DNA of 64,000 bases. It comes from Haloarchaeobius iranensis. GTDB taxonomy: Archaea; Halobacteriota; Halobacteria; Halobacteriales; Natrialbaceae. Below the pieces are notes generated by a model, which saw only the letters and a program-made list of their open reading frames with translations, was not told the origin of the DNA and made no database searches. The first letter of the stretch is position 1. Each line of letters begins with the position of its first letter. A program made the translations under genes and the position numbers. The stretch is taken from the NCBI RefSeq assembly GCF_900103505.1, contig NZ_FNIA01000016.1, forward strand, positions 1 to 64,000. Direction: 5' to 3'. This document shows positions 51,993 through 60,289 of the stretch, piece by piece.

Positions 51993-53125
51993 TGCACCGC
52001 GACCCGCTCCGGTACGTCCCGCACGTGCTGGTCACGAGCGTGGGCTACGTCGTCTTCGCCTACGCGGCGCTCCCGTCGCTGCTGACGGCGCGCCTCGACA
52101 TCGGCCTCTCGTCGTTCGGGCTGCTGATGAGCGCGCCGCTGCTGGCGTTCGTCGTCGTCCAGCGCCCGGCCTCGCGGTGGGTCGGTCGGTACACGACGAC
52201 CCGGGTGCTGTTCGCAGGCGGCCTCGCACACCTCGCGCTGGGGCTGTCGCTGGACCTCAGAGCGTCGTTCCCCGTCGTGCTCGCGCTGCGCGGCCTGTGG
52301 GGGCTGACGGGCGGGCTGTTGCTCACCGTCGGCGCGACGCACATCTCGCGGCTCTCCGAGGGTGCGGACGCGACCAGACAGCAGGGCGTCTACGGCGGCC
52401 TGCTCACGCTGGGCGGGATGCTCGGCTTCCTGCTCGCCCCGACCCTTGTGCGGGAGTACGGGTGGCTGTCGCTGCACGCGCCGGGTGCGCTGCTGTCACT
52501 CCCGGCTATCGCGGTCGCCGGCGCGAACCTCTCGGACCGGCGGACGGCACCCACGGCGACGACGACGGAGCGGGGTGGCGTCGTGCTGCACCCGGTCGTC
52601 GTGCTTGCAGCGACCTGCTACGTCGCCATCATCGGCTCGTACATCACGCTCTCGACGTTCGTGACGGCGTACTTCGCGGACCTCGGCGTGGTGGCGCGGC
52701 TGAACGTGGTCGTGCTCGGGTCGGCGACGGCAGGGCGCATCGTCGGCGGGGAGACCTCGTGGCGACTCGCGCTCTCGGACCGGCGGCTCATCGCCGGGAG
52801 CACCGCCGCCGCCGGGCTGGGTTTCGGCGCGATGGCCGCGACCGGGAGCACGGCCGCGCTCGTCGTCCTCCCCTTCGTCGTCATGCTCGCCGTCTCGGTG
52901 CCGTTCGGGGCGGTGTACAACCTCGCGGCCGGCGCGACGGACGCGGAGGGGACCGCCATCGCGACCATCGTCGCGGCGGGCAACGTCGCCGCGCTCGTCC
53001 TCCCGCCGGTCACGGGCACAATCCGGGAGACGACGGGGAGCTACGGCGGCGCGTTCCTGGTCCTCGGCGGACTGAACGCCGTCGCCGCGGTCGCGACGTA
53101 CTACACGATACGGAGGCAGTCATGA
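51992..53125 (+). CDS. Major facilitator superfamily transporter
   Basis: A 377-residue membrane protein with about 11-12 hydrophobic segments in two halves. The loop after helices 2-3 (RPASRWVGRYTTTRVLFAGG) is the G-x3-D/R-R-x-G-R-R-type motif of MFS proteins, and LRGLWGLTGGLLLTVGATHISRL is helix 4-5. The substrate is unknown. The gene is the middle of the operon and could export the product or import a second substrate; having an MFS next to a LIV ABC transporter is unusual. Confidence 0.85.
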   Translation: MHRDPLRYVPHVLVTSVGYVVFAYAALPSLLTARLDIGLSSFGLLMSAPLLAFVVVQRPASRWVGRYTTTRVLFAGGLAHLALGLSLDLRASFPVVLALRGLWGLTGGLLLTVGATHISRLSEGADATRQQGVYGGLLTLGGMLGFLLAPTLVREYGWLSLHAPGALLSLPAIAVAGANLSDRRTAPTATTTERGGVVLHPVVVLAATCYVAIIGSYITLSTFVTAYFADLGVVARLNVVVLGSATAGRIVGGETSWRLALSDRRLIAGSTAAAGLGFGAMAATGSTAALVVLPFVVMLAVSVPFGAVYNLAAGATDAEGTAIATIVAAGNVAALVLPPVTGTIRETTGSYGGAFLVLGGLNAVAAVATYYTIRRQS

Positions 53126-53186
53126 GACGGAACGGACGGTCCCGCGGGTCGCGACAGGTCCGTGGGACGCAGGGGGTGAGCATCGC

Positions 53187-54392
53187 GTGGTAGACACCGG
53201 GCTCCTCGACGCGCTGGCCCAGGGGCTGGTCACCGGGAGCATCATCGCTGCCGGTGCCATCGGCCTCTCGCTGGTGTACTCCATCGCGGAGGTGCCGAAC
53301 TTCGCCCACGGCGACATGATAACTATCGGGGCGTACTTCGCACTCGTCGTGAACCGGCCGGACGAGATCTCGCTCCTGCCGGGGTTGCCGGGCGGCGCGG
53401 TCTCGCTCGTCGTGGCGGGTGCGTTCGCGCTCGTCGCGGCGGCCGCGTTCGGCGCGCTGTACGAACTGGCCATCTTCCGGCGGTTCCGGTCCAAGGAGGC
53501 GGACCTCATCACGATGGTCATCGTCTCGCTCGGGCTCGCGCTCGTCCTGCGCAACCTGGTGCTGTTCGTCGCCGGCTCGCGCAACATCAGCTACGAGACG
53601 GCGGTGGTGCGCGACGTGAACTGGGACCTCTACCTCACCGGCTCCGGCCTCACCGTCCAGCGCACCCAGCGGCAGGCCGGCGACATCGCCCTGCTCGGGG
53701 AGTGGGGCTACCCGGTTTGGCTCCTGCTCGGCATCCTCGCTGCGGCAGCGGCCGTGGGATACGGCGTCTACCGCTGGCGGTCCACGGACGCGGACTTCCG
53801 AACCGTCCACCTCGTCTCTCCCCGCGTGCTCGGGGTGCTCGGCGGGGTCGCGACGCTGCTCGCACTCGCCTACGCGCTCCGGTTCGACCCGCAGGGCACC
53901 GACGCGCTCTGGTCGACCCGCATCGGGACGAGCTACAAGGACATCGCCATCGTGGTCGTCGTGGCCGTCGCGATGTTCCTGCTCAACCTCGTGCTGAAGG
54001 CGACCAGACTCGGCAAGGGGATGCGCGCGACCGCCGACAACATGGACCTCGCGGAGGTGCGTGGCGTCGACGTCGACCGCATCCAGCTCGTCGTCTGGGT
54101 CATCGCGGGCCTGCTGACCGCGCTCGCGGGCGTCCTCGCCGGCTGGAGCGCCTCGAACGTCAACCCGAACATGGGCTTCACGCTGCTGTTGCCCGTCTTC
54201 GCGGCGGTCATCCTCGGGGGCATCCGGTCGCCCTACGGGGCCGCCGCCGGGGCGATACTCATCGGCATCAGCATGGACGTCGGGGTGTACCTTCTCCCGT
54301 CGGGACTGGCGACGTATCGGACGGCGATCGCCTTCATCGTGCTCATCGGGGTCCTGCTCGTCAAGCCCGATGGCCTGTGGGGTGATGTCTGA
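53187..54392 (+). CDS. livH: Branched-chain-type ABC transporter permease LivH, with insertion
   Basis: A 401-residue permease: QGLVTGSIIAAGAIGLSLVYSIAEVPNFAHGDMITIGAYFAL opens the typical LivH fold, and GKGMRATADNMDLAEVRGVDVDRIQLVVWVIAGLLTALAGVLAG is the EAA-like cytoplasmic segment. Typical LivH is about 290-310 residues; here an extra 100 residues (about 133-235, with two more hydrophobic stretches) is inserted. Start GTG 53187. Its stop overlaps livM by one base (TGATG at 54390-54394). Confidence 0.9.
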   Translation: MVDTGLLDALAQGLVTGSIIAAGAIGLSLVYSIAEVPNFAHGDMITIGAYFALVVNRPDEISLLPGLPGGAVSLVVAGAFALVAAAAFGALYELAIFRRFRSKEADLITMVIVSLGLALVLRNLVLFVAGSRNISYETAVVRDVNWDLYLTGSGLTVQRTQRQAGDIALLGEWGYPVWLLLGILAAAAAVGYGVYRWRSTDADFRTVHLVSPRVLGVLGGVATLLALAYALRFDPQGTDALWSTRIGTSYKDIAIVVVVAVAMFLLNLVLKATRLGKGMRATADNMDLAEVRGVDVDRIQLVVWVIAGLLTALAGVLAGWSASNVNPNMGFTLLLPVFAAVILGGIRSPYGAAAGAILIGISMDVGVYLLPSGLATYRTAIAFIVLIGVLLVKPDGLWGDV

Positions 54393-55840
54393 TGGCGTTA
54401 GCGGACTTCGCCGTCTCGCTCCTCACGTTCGTCGCCATCTACGGGCTGTTCGCGCTCGGGCTGAACCTCAAGTTCGGCTTCACGGGGCTGATCGACTTCG
54501 GCCACGTGGCCTACTTCATGATCGGCGGCTACGTCACCGCCGTCCTCACGATGCCAGCGCAGGTGACCGGCTACGACGGCCTCGGTGGGTACGCGCTCCC
54601 CGAACTGCTCGCCGTCGTGCCCGGCGGCGATGTCCTCGGCTGGCTGCTCGGCGTGGCCGGCGGCATGGTCGCCGCAGCGCTCGTCTCGCTGCTGGTCGGC
54701 GTGCCCACCCTGCGCCTTCGCGAGGACTACCTCGCCATCACGGCGCTCGGCATCGCGACCATCCTGAACGAGGTCGTCCGGAACGAGACGTGGCTGTTCA
54801 ACGGCCCGTTCGGCATCCGGACCGTCCATCAGCCCGCGTCGGCCGCGTTCCCGCTCGGACTCGGCTCGTTCATCCTGAACCTCGTCGTGTTCGGCGGCCT
54901 GAGCGTGCTCGTCATCGCGTACGCCGGCTACCGCGTCGGCAGCTACGTGAAGGACGTGGACACCACGGGCGCAGCGCTCGGTCTCGCCAGCGTCCTCGTC
55001 CTCGGTGGTTCTATCGGCGCGCTCACCCAGGGCGGCCCGCTGCTGTTCGTCGGCGTCGGCCTCGCCGTCGCCGGCGTGGCCGTCCTCCGCGAGGCGGTCC
55101 GGCGTTCGATCGAGCCGGAGCGCACGCTCGCGCTCGTGGTCGCGCTGGCAGCGGCGGCCTGGTACTTCCTCCAGCCGCTGCTGGCCGCGTCGAACCCGAC
55201 CGTCACGCTCCAGACGAACGTGATGTTCCTGTTCGACCCCGTCGCGGGGCCGAACGGCGGACTCGACTACGACCGGTTCTTCATGCTGCTCTCGCTCGCG
55301 TTCCTCGCCGGCGGCTACTGGTGGTGCCAGCGCACCATCAACAGCCCGTACGGTCGCGTGCTGCGCGCGGTCCGCGACGACGAGGACGTGCCGCGGGCGC
55401 TCGGCAAGGAGACGTTCCGCTACAAGATACAGGCGCTCCTGTTCGGCTCCGCGCTCGCGGGCGCGGCCGGCTCGCTCTACACCATCCACCTCGGCTTCAT
55501 CAGCCCCGACCAGTTCGGCGCGATGATCACGTTCTTCGCGTTCGCGTCGGTCATCATCGGCGGGACCGCGAACAACGCCGGGGTCGTGCTCGGGACCGCG
55601 GTGTTCTGGGCCATCAACAGCGGGACGCAGTTCCTCAACGACTACTTCCCGTCGGAGTACGCCGTGAAACTGGCCGCCGCGCGGCTCATCTTCATCGGCG
55701 TGCTCCTCATCGTCATCCTCTACTACCGGCCGGAGGGGATCCTCGGCGAGCAGGACTACGACATCCGGCTGCCGGGGGACGAACCCGCGCCGAGCCGTGA
55801 CGACACCGCGGCCGCGCCCGGAGGTGACGCCGATGACTGA
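54392..55840 (+). CDS. livM: Branched-chain-type ABC transporter permease LivM, with insertion
   Basis: A 482-residue permease: FVAIYGLFALGLNLKFGFTGLIDFGHVAYFMIGGYVTAVL, LREDYLAITALGIATILNEVVRNE (EAA-like region), and GRVLRAVRDDEDVPRALGKETFRYKIQALLFGSALAGAAGS are LivM landmarks. Typical LivM is about 320-430 residues; a hydrophobic stretch of about 120 residues between the halves is extra. The C-terminus is a charged, haloarchaeal tail. Overlaps livG by 8 bases. Confidence 0.9.
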   Translation: MALADFAVSLLTFVAIYGLFALGLNLKFGFTGLIDFGHVAYFMIGGYVTAVLTMPAQVTGYDGLGGYALPELLAVVPGGDVLGWLLGVAGGMVAAALVSLLVGVPTLRLREDYLAITALGIATILNEVVRNETWLFNGPFGIRTVHQPASAAFPLGLGSFILNLVVFGGLSVLVIAYAGYRVGSYVKDVDTTGAALGLASVLVLGGSIGALTQGGPLLFVGVGLAVAGVAVLREAVRRSIEPERTLALVVALAAAAWYFLQPLLAASNPTVTLQTNVMFLFDPVAGPNGGLDYDRFFMLLSLAFLAGGYWWCQRTINSPYGRVLRAVRDDEDVPRALGKETFRYKIQALLFGSALAGAAGSLYTIHLGFISPDQFGAMITFFAFASVIIGGTANNAGVVLGTAVFWAINSGTQFLNDYFPSEYAVKLAAARLIFIGVLLIVILYYRPEGILGEQDYDIRLPGDEPAPSRDDTAAAPGGDADD

Positions 55841-56600
55841 CGACCCGATCCTCTCGGTGTCGGGACTGGAGAAGACCTTCGGGGGCATCACCGCCCTCGA
55901 CGGTGTCGACCTCACCGTCGACCAGGGCATCACCGGCCTCATCGGACCGAACGGTGCCGGGAAGACGACGTTCTTCAACTGCATCACCGGCTACCTGGCA
56001 CCCGACGGCGGCACCGTCGAGTTCCAGGGGGACGACGTGACCGGCAACCGGACCCCGAGCATCGTCCGCGAGGGACTCGTCCGCACGTTCCAGATTCCCC
56101 GGGAGCTGGAGAACATGACCGTCCGCGAGAACCTGCTGCTCGCGCCGGGCGGCCAGTCCGGCGAGAAGCTCGGCCGGGCCTGGCTCCGCGGCGGCCAGTT
56201 CGCCGAGGACGAGCGCCGGAGCCGCCGCGAAGCCGCCGAGATGGCGGCGTTCTTCGAGCTGGACCACCTGCTCGACGAGCCCGCCGGCTCCCTGTCGGGC
56301 GGCCAGCGCAAGCTGCTCGAGCTCGCCCGCGTGCTGCTGACCGAGCCCGAGATGGTGCTGCTCGACGAGCCGCTGGCCGGCGTCAACCCGACGCTCGAGC
56401 GGAAGATCCTGGAGCGCATCCACGAGCTCGAATCGCAGGGACAGACGTTCCTGTTCGTCGAACACGACATCGAACTCATCATGGAGCACTGCGACCACGT
56501 CGTCGTCATGCATCAGGGGCAGAAGCTCACCGAGGGGCCACCCTCGGCTGTCAGGAGCGACCAGCGCGTCATCGACGCCTACCTGGGTGAGGAGATATGA
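55833..56600 (+). CDS. livG: LivG-type ABC ATP-binding protein
   Basis: A 255-residue ATPase: LSVSGLEKTFGGITALDGVDLTVDQGITGLIGPNGAGKTTFFNCITGYL (Walker A), FQIPRELENMTVRENLLLAPG (LivG signature region), GSLSGGQRKLLELARVL (ABC signature), MVLLDEPLAGVNP (Walker B) and FLFVEHDIELIMEHCDHVVVM (His switch). ATG 55833 is chosen by the family start (MTDDPILSVSG). Its stop overlaps the livF start by 4 bases. Confidence 0.94.
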   Translation: MTDDPILSVSGLEKTFGGITALDGVDLTVDQGITGLIGPNGAGKTTFFNCITGYLAPDGGTVEFQGDDVTGNRTPSIVREGLVRTFQIPRELENMTVRENLLLAPGGQSGEKLGRAWLRGGQFAEDERRSRREAAEMAAFFELDHLLDEPAGSLSGGQRKLLELARVLLTEPEMVLLDEPLAGVNPTLERKILERIHELESQGQTFLFVEHDIELIMEHCDHVVVMHQGQKLTEGPPSAVRSDQRVIDAYLGEEI

Positions 56601-57301
56601 GCCTGCTCGAACTCGAGACCGTCGACGCGGGCTACGGGGACCTCCAGATCCTGACCGACGTGGACATGCAGATCGCCGACGGCGAGTACGTCACCATCGT
56701 CGGGCCGAACGGTGCCGGCAAGTCGACCGCGATGAAGACGGTCTTCGGCCTGACGACGCACATGGGTGGCACCGTCCACTTCGAAGGGACGCCCATCCAC
56801 GAGCTGGGCACCCAGGAGATAATCCGCGAGGGCATCGCCTACGTCCCGCAGACGGAGAACCTGTTCCCCCGGATGACCGTCCGCGAGAACCTGGAGATGG
56901 GCGCGTACATCTTCGACGACGTACCACAGGACCGCCTCGCGGACGTGTTCGACCGGTTCCCCATCCTCGAGGAGCGCCAGCGCCAGCGCGCCGGCACGAT
57001 GTCCGGCGGGCAACAGCAGATGCTCGCGATGGGGGCGGCGCTCATGCTCGACCCCGAACTGCTGCTGCTGGACGAGCCATCGGCCGGGCTCGCGCCCGAC
57101 CTCGTCGACGAGATGTTCGACCGCATCGACGAGATCAACGACGCCGGGACGGCCGTGCTCATGGTCGAGCAGAACGCCACGGAGGCGCTCCGGCGCTGCG
57201 ACCGCGGCTACGTCCTCGTCAACGGGGAGAACAGCTTCGAAGGCCCCGGCGACGAACTGCTCGCCGACGAGGAGGTCCGCCAGCGGTTCCTCGGGGGGTG
57301 A
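56597..57301 (+). CDS. livF: LivF-type ABC ATP-binding protein
   Basis: A 234-residue ATPase: LETVDAGYGDLQILTDVDMQIADGEYVTIVGPNGAGKSTAMKTVFGL (Walker A), YVPQTENLFPRMTVRENLEMGAY (LivF signature region), GTMSGGQQQMLAMGAALML, LLLLDEPSAGLAPDLVDEMF and VLMVEQNATEALRRCDRGYVL. Normal length. Last gene of the operon. It pairs with LivG to power import by LivH-LivM. Confidence 0.94.
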   Translation: MSLLELETVDAGYGDLQILTDVDMQIADGEYVTIVGPNGAGKSTAMKTVFGLTTHMGGTVHFEGTPIHELGTQEIIREGIAYVPQTENLFPRMTVRENLEMGAYIFDDVPQDRLADVFDRFPILEERQRQRAGTMSGGQQQMLAMGAALMLDPELLLLDEPSAGLAPDLVDEMFDRIDEINDAGTAVLMVEQNATEALRRCDRGYVLVNGENSFEGPGDELLADEEVRQRFLGG

Positions 57302-57432
57302 CTACGCAGAGTAGTTGTCATTTTGATATAATTCTCCTCGCCGATCCTCTAAATCTCCGAAATTGGCTCCCTCAGGCATTCAGAACCCATCTAGAGCGTA
57401 AGTTTATATGTCCATCTGATGATTTAGTTCGT
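57302..57432. promoter_or_regulatory. AT-rich spacer with promoter of the DUF5518 gene
   Basis: After the livF stop the sequence is clearly AT-richer than the neighbourhood (CATTTTGATATAATTCTCC near 57320-57340), a likely termination zone. TTTATAT (57403-57409) is the TATA box 24-30 bases before the ATG of the next gene. Confidence 0.5.
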
Positions 57433-57876
57433 ATGGCACTCAACTTCGACGACAGCAGTCACGAGAACGGCTTCTGGATCAACGCGCTCATCGGCGCCAT
57501 CGCTGCGTTCGTGCTCGGGTTCATCCCGTTCTCGACAGTCCTCGGCGGGGTGGTCGCTGCGTACCTACAGAAGGGGGAGACGCAGATGGAGAACGTGAAG
57601 GTCGGGGCGGCCGCCGGGGGAATCCTCTTTCTCCCCTCCTTGCTGGCTCTGTTCGCTTTCGGCTTCCTCGGGCTTCTATCCGGGAGCGCCGAGGGGTTCA
57701 TCTTCATCATGTTTATCGGAGTCATCGGCCTGATACTCGCCGGCCTCTACACCATTGGTGCGTGTGCCCTCGGCGGCCTCATCGCCCACGCGGTCTGGGA
57801 GGACGACTTCCGCAAGGCACGGACCACCGCGACCACCGGCTCCAGCACCGAGACGTACGAGGAAGCGCAGTACTGA
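57433..57876 (+). CDS. DUF5518-like membrane protein
   Basis: A 147-residue protein with three to four hydrophobic segments (FWINALIGAIAAFVLGFIPFSTVLGGVVAAYLQKGE, AAAGGILFLPSLLALFAFGFLGLL, GFIFIMFIGVIGLILAGLYTIGACALGGLIAHAV). It matches the haloarchaeal DUF5518 pattern with the FSTVLGGVVAGYL-like motif. ATG at 57433; the long upstream frame is antisense/shadow of livF. Function unknown. Confidence 0.78.
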   Translation: MALNFDDSSHENGFWINALIGAIAAFVLGFIPFSTVLGGVVAAYLQKGETQMENVKVGAAAGGILFLPSLLALFAFGFLGLLSGSAEGFIFIMFIGVIGLILAGLYTIGACALGGLIAHAVWEDDFRKARTTATTGSSTETYEEAQY

Positions 57877-57966
57877 GCGGTCGTCGAGGGACCCGTCCCG
57901 CGGACCGACGACAGTGACCGCAGTCGGAGGGCAATCATTACTTACACCCCCTCCGAACCCACCGGC

Positions 57967-58467
57967 ATGGCCTACAGTTACGAGCCACACTACTTCGAGG
58001 ACATGGAGGTCGGGAAGACCTTCGAGAGCGCGGGACGCACGGTCACCGAGTCGGACTTCGTGTTCCACTCGATGTTCGCCGACGACTGGACCGAGCTACA
58101 CACGAACGCCGAGTACAGCGAGGACGGCCCGTTCGGCGAGCGCATCGGTCACGGCCCGATGACGTTCATCCTCACGACGGGGATGGTCCAGCGCTGTGGC
58201 TTCGTCGAACGCACCGTCATCGCCTTCCTCGGCATGAACTACATGGACGTACCGAACCCGCTGACCATCGGCGACACCATCTCCGCCGAGTTCGAGGTCA
58301 CGGAGAAGAAGGAGTTCGGGTCGCGCGAGGACGCCGGCCTCGTGGTCATCGACGCCGACACGCGCAACCAGGACGACGAGATACTCCTGCAGGGAGACAT
58401 GAAGTTCATGTGGCGGAAGCGTGATTACTACACCGAGGACGAACGGGAGGAGATGGGGCTTCCCTGA
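57967..58467 (+). CDS. MaoC-like dehydratase (hotdog fold)
   Basis: A 166-residue MaoC-domain protein: YFEDMEVGKTFESAGRTVTESDFVFHSMFADDWTELHTNAEYSEDGPFGERIGHGPMTFILTTGM has the hydratase-2 pattern, with the Asp/His dyad around ADDWTELH and the GERIGHGP segment. It would hydrate or dehydrate 3-hydroxyacyl-CoA-type substrates. Single gene, immediately before the second recombinase. Confidence 0.85.
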   Translation: MAYSYEPHYFEDMEVGKTFESAGRTVTESDFVFHSMFADDWTELHTNAEYSEDGPFGERIGHGPMTFILTTGMVQRCGFVERTVIAFLGMNYMDVPNPLTIGDTISAEFEVTEKKEFGSREDAGLVVIDADTRNQDDEILLQGDMKFMWRKRDYYTEDEREEMGLP

Positions 58468-58490
58468 AATCGGTCTGTGAAGCGCCCGAG

Positions 58491-59750
58491 TTACAGTTTC
58501 TCGGCTAGTTCCGACCGGATACTTGGCGGGACGCTTTCGAGCAGCTCGTCGTCGAGAAGTTGCCGTGCAAACGCCACCAGGGCGCTTCGATTCTCGTCCG
58601 CCGCCGAGCGAAACCACGCACCACCACCTGGGCTGTACACTGTCCCACAGTCGGGACAGAGCTCCTGCCGAGGGCAGAGGCCCGCACCACATTCGAAACA
58701 CTCCTTCGGCGTGAATCCCCGTTGACCGGCCGATCCGCCGCTCGCAGTCGTCAGATACTCCTTCGGCGAAATGTGCTGGTACGTCCGTTCCATAACCGTC
58801 GAATCCCGTCGATGGCCGATGAGATACTTGATGACGTCGTCCTCGACACGATGATCCCGCTTGGCCCTCGTCACGAAGTTGTGTCGGAGTGCGTGAGGGT
58901 GGAGTGGCTTCGCGATTCCGGCACGGTCCCTGAGTCCGGAAAGTAACTTACCCAGTTTCGTGTGTGACAGCGGTTTGTCGGGGGTCGCGTAGCCCGACCC
59001 GGGCCTGTTCGTGAACAGGTACGCGTCCGGGTCGTCAGCGGCAGGATGGACAGTGAGCCACTCCCTCACTATCGGCTCCGCCCCTAGCAGCGGCCGGGTC
59101 TCGCCCCGCTCTTGGGCTCCCTTGAGACCATCGGAATCGACGTTGAGTTCGAACGTCCCCGACCGAAGGTCGACACCTCCCACGGTCAGCATCCGGGTCG
59201 CTGTGTTCCGCATCCCAGTGTGGAGCAAGAACTCGAATACGACCCGCTCGAGTGGGTTGGTGACGGCATCTCTGACCCGTCTGATCTCCGAATCGGTGAG
59301 CATCTCCCCGGGGTCGAGTGTCGCTGCCGACGGCGTCTCGATTTCGATGTCCTCGGGTGTGACACCGAGGTGGTCGTGGTATCGAAAGAAGATACGCAAG
59401 GGCGACTGATAGTTGCTGACAGTGTTCACACTGAGCCCGTCGTCGTCCACGTCCGGGTGCGTGCCGTTCAGCCACGTCCGCATCTCGGTGTTCAGTTCTG
59501 CCGCCGTCGTGTCGAGGATATCGCCGGAGTACCGCTGGGCAATCAGCCTGAGACGGCGGGTGTACATATCCAACGTCTTCACGGACCGGTGCGGTTCCCC
59601 TTCGGGGCACGGAACATCGCCCACTGTCTCGTCGAGTGCGTCACATAGCTTCGCAATTGCCTCTGCAGTTGCGGGTTCGACGCTCCCACGGTCCACCGCG
59701 CGTTCCATTGTCCTACGCTGGGTCTCGTATTCGGCCCTGTGAGTAGACAC
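58491..59750 (-). CDS. Tyrosine recombinase with C-terminal zinc ribbon
   Basis: A 419-residue integrase. Residues 55-140 form a core-binding domain; the catalytic domain has Arg181 (HTGMRNTATRML), His286-x-x-Arg289 (HPHALRHNF), His313 (LIGHRRDS) and Tyr324 (ERTYQHISP). After that come Cys351, Cys354, Cys359, Cys365, Cys368 (CFECGAGLCP, CPDCGT), a zinc ribbon not found in ordinary XerC/D. Base use is visibly less GC-rich than in its neighbours. GTG at 59750; TATA TATAAAAAT at 59771-59780. It is not next to a tRNA. Confidence 0.9.
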   Translation of the reverse strand: MSTHRAEYETQRRTMERAVDRGSVEPATAEAIAKLCDALDETVGDVPCPEGEPHRSVKTLDMYTRRLRLIAQRYSGDILDTTAAELNTEMRTWLNGTHPDVDDDGLSVNTVSNYQSPLRIFFRYHDHLGVTPEDIEIETPSAATLDPGEMLTDSEIRRVRDAVTNPLERVVFEFLLHTGMRNTATRMLTVGGVDLRSGTFELNVDSDGLKGAQERGETRPLLGAEPIVREWLTVHPAADDPDAYLFTNRPGSGYATPDKPLSHTKLGKLLSGLRDRAGIAKPLHPHALRHNFVTRAKRDHRVEDDVIKYLIGHRRDSTVMERTYQHISPKEYLTTASGGSAGQRGFTPKECFECGAGLCPRQELCPDCGTVYSPGGGAWFRSAADENRSALVAFARQLLDDELLESVPPSIRSELAEKL

Positions 59751-59770
59751 GGTTATTTTTCTCCTTCAGC

Positions 59771-59780
59771 GTATAAAAAT
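59771..59780 (-). promoter_or_regulatory. TATA box of the zinc-ribbon recombinase gene
   Basis: ATTTTTATAC on the minus strand lies 22-30 bases before the GTG at 59750. The AT-rich tract TTTTTCTCC and AAATAATTG around it supports a real promoter and is unlike flanking sequence. Confidence 0.6.
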
Positions 59781-59883
59781 AATTGTGCCAGGTCGGTCTA
59801 CCCGCCGCGACCACTACGGCGACGAGCCGGGCCATCCCTGAGACGGGGGACAGCTATTGGGGACTGGGCCCGAACGGGGACGT

Positions 59884-60240
59884 ATGACCATGGACCACGC
59901 GGCGATCCGCGTCTCGAACCTCGACGAGTCCCTCGCGTTCTACACCGACGTGTTCGGCTACGAACCGCTCGAACGGTTCGAGGAGAGCGACCTCGTCTCG
60001 GACACGTTCGTCGGCATCGACGACGACGCCGCCATCCAGCTCGTCGAGGCCGACGGCCCGGTCGAGCCGACGGACGGCGGCCACCTCGGGCTCTCGGTGG
60101 ACGACGTCGACGCGGCGGTCGCCGGGCTCGCGGACGAGCGCATCCACCGCGGCCCGGAGACGCTCGACGAACTCGGCATCCGTATCGCGTTCGTGGAGGA
60201 CCCCGACGGCCACGTCCTGGAGCTGCTCGAACCGCTCTGA
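59884..60240 (+). CDS. Glyoxalase/VOC family protein, single domain
   Basis: A 118-residue VOC protein: MDHAAIRVSNLDESLAFYTDVFGYEPLERFE, GGHLGLSVDDVDAAVAGL, and IRIAFVEDPDGHVLELLE. The metal positions (His4, and Glu near the end) are consistent with glyoxalase or extradiol-type VOC folds. ATG at 59884 (MTMDH) or the second ATG at 59890. Function unknown. Confidence 0.82.
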   Translation: MTMDHAAIRVSNLDESLAFYTDVFGYEPLERFEESDLVSDTFVGIDDDAAIQLVEADGPVEPTDGGHLGLSVDDVDAAVAGLADERIHRGPETLDELGIRIAFVEDPDGHVLELLEPL

Positions 60241-60251
60241 GCCGGGGGAAA

Positions 60252-60264
60252 CACGAACGCTTTT
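60252..60264 (+). promoter_or_regulatory. Promoter motif shared with the VOC gene at 61211
   Basis: CACGAACGCTTTT lies 26-38 bases before the ATG at 60290. The identical 13-mer occurs at 61174-61186, 25-37 bases before the next ATG. In archaeal terms the T-run falls where the TATA box should be and CACGAACGC where the TFB-recognition element should be. Confidence 0.5.
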
Positions 60265-60289
60265 TCGCCTGCCCGTTGCAGGAGTGAGT

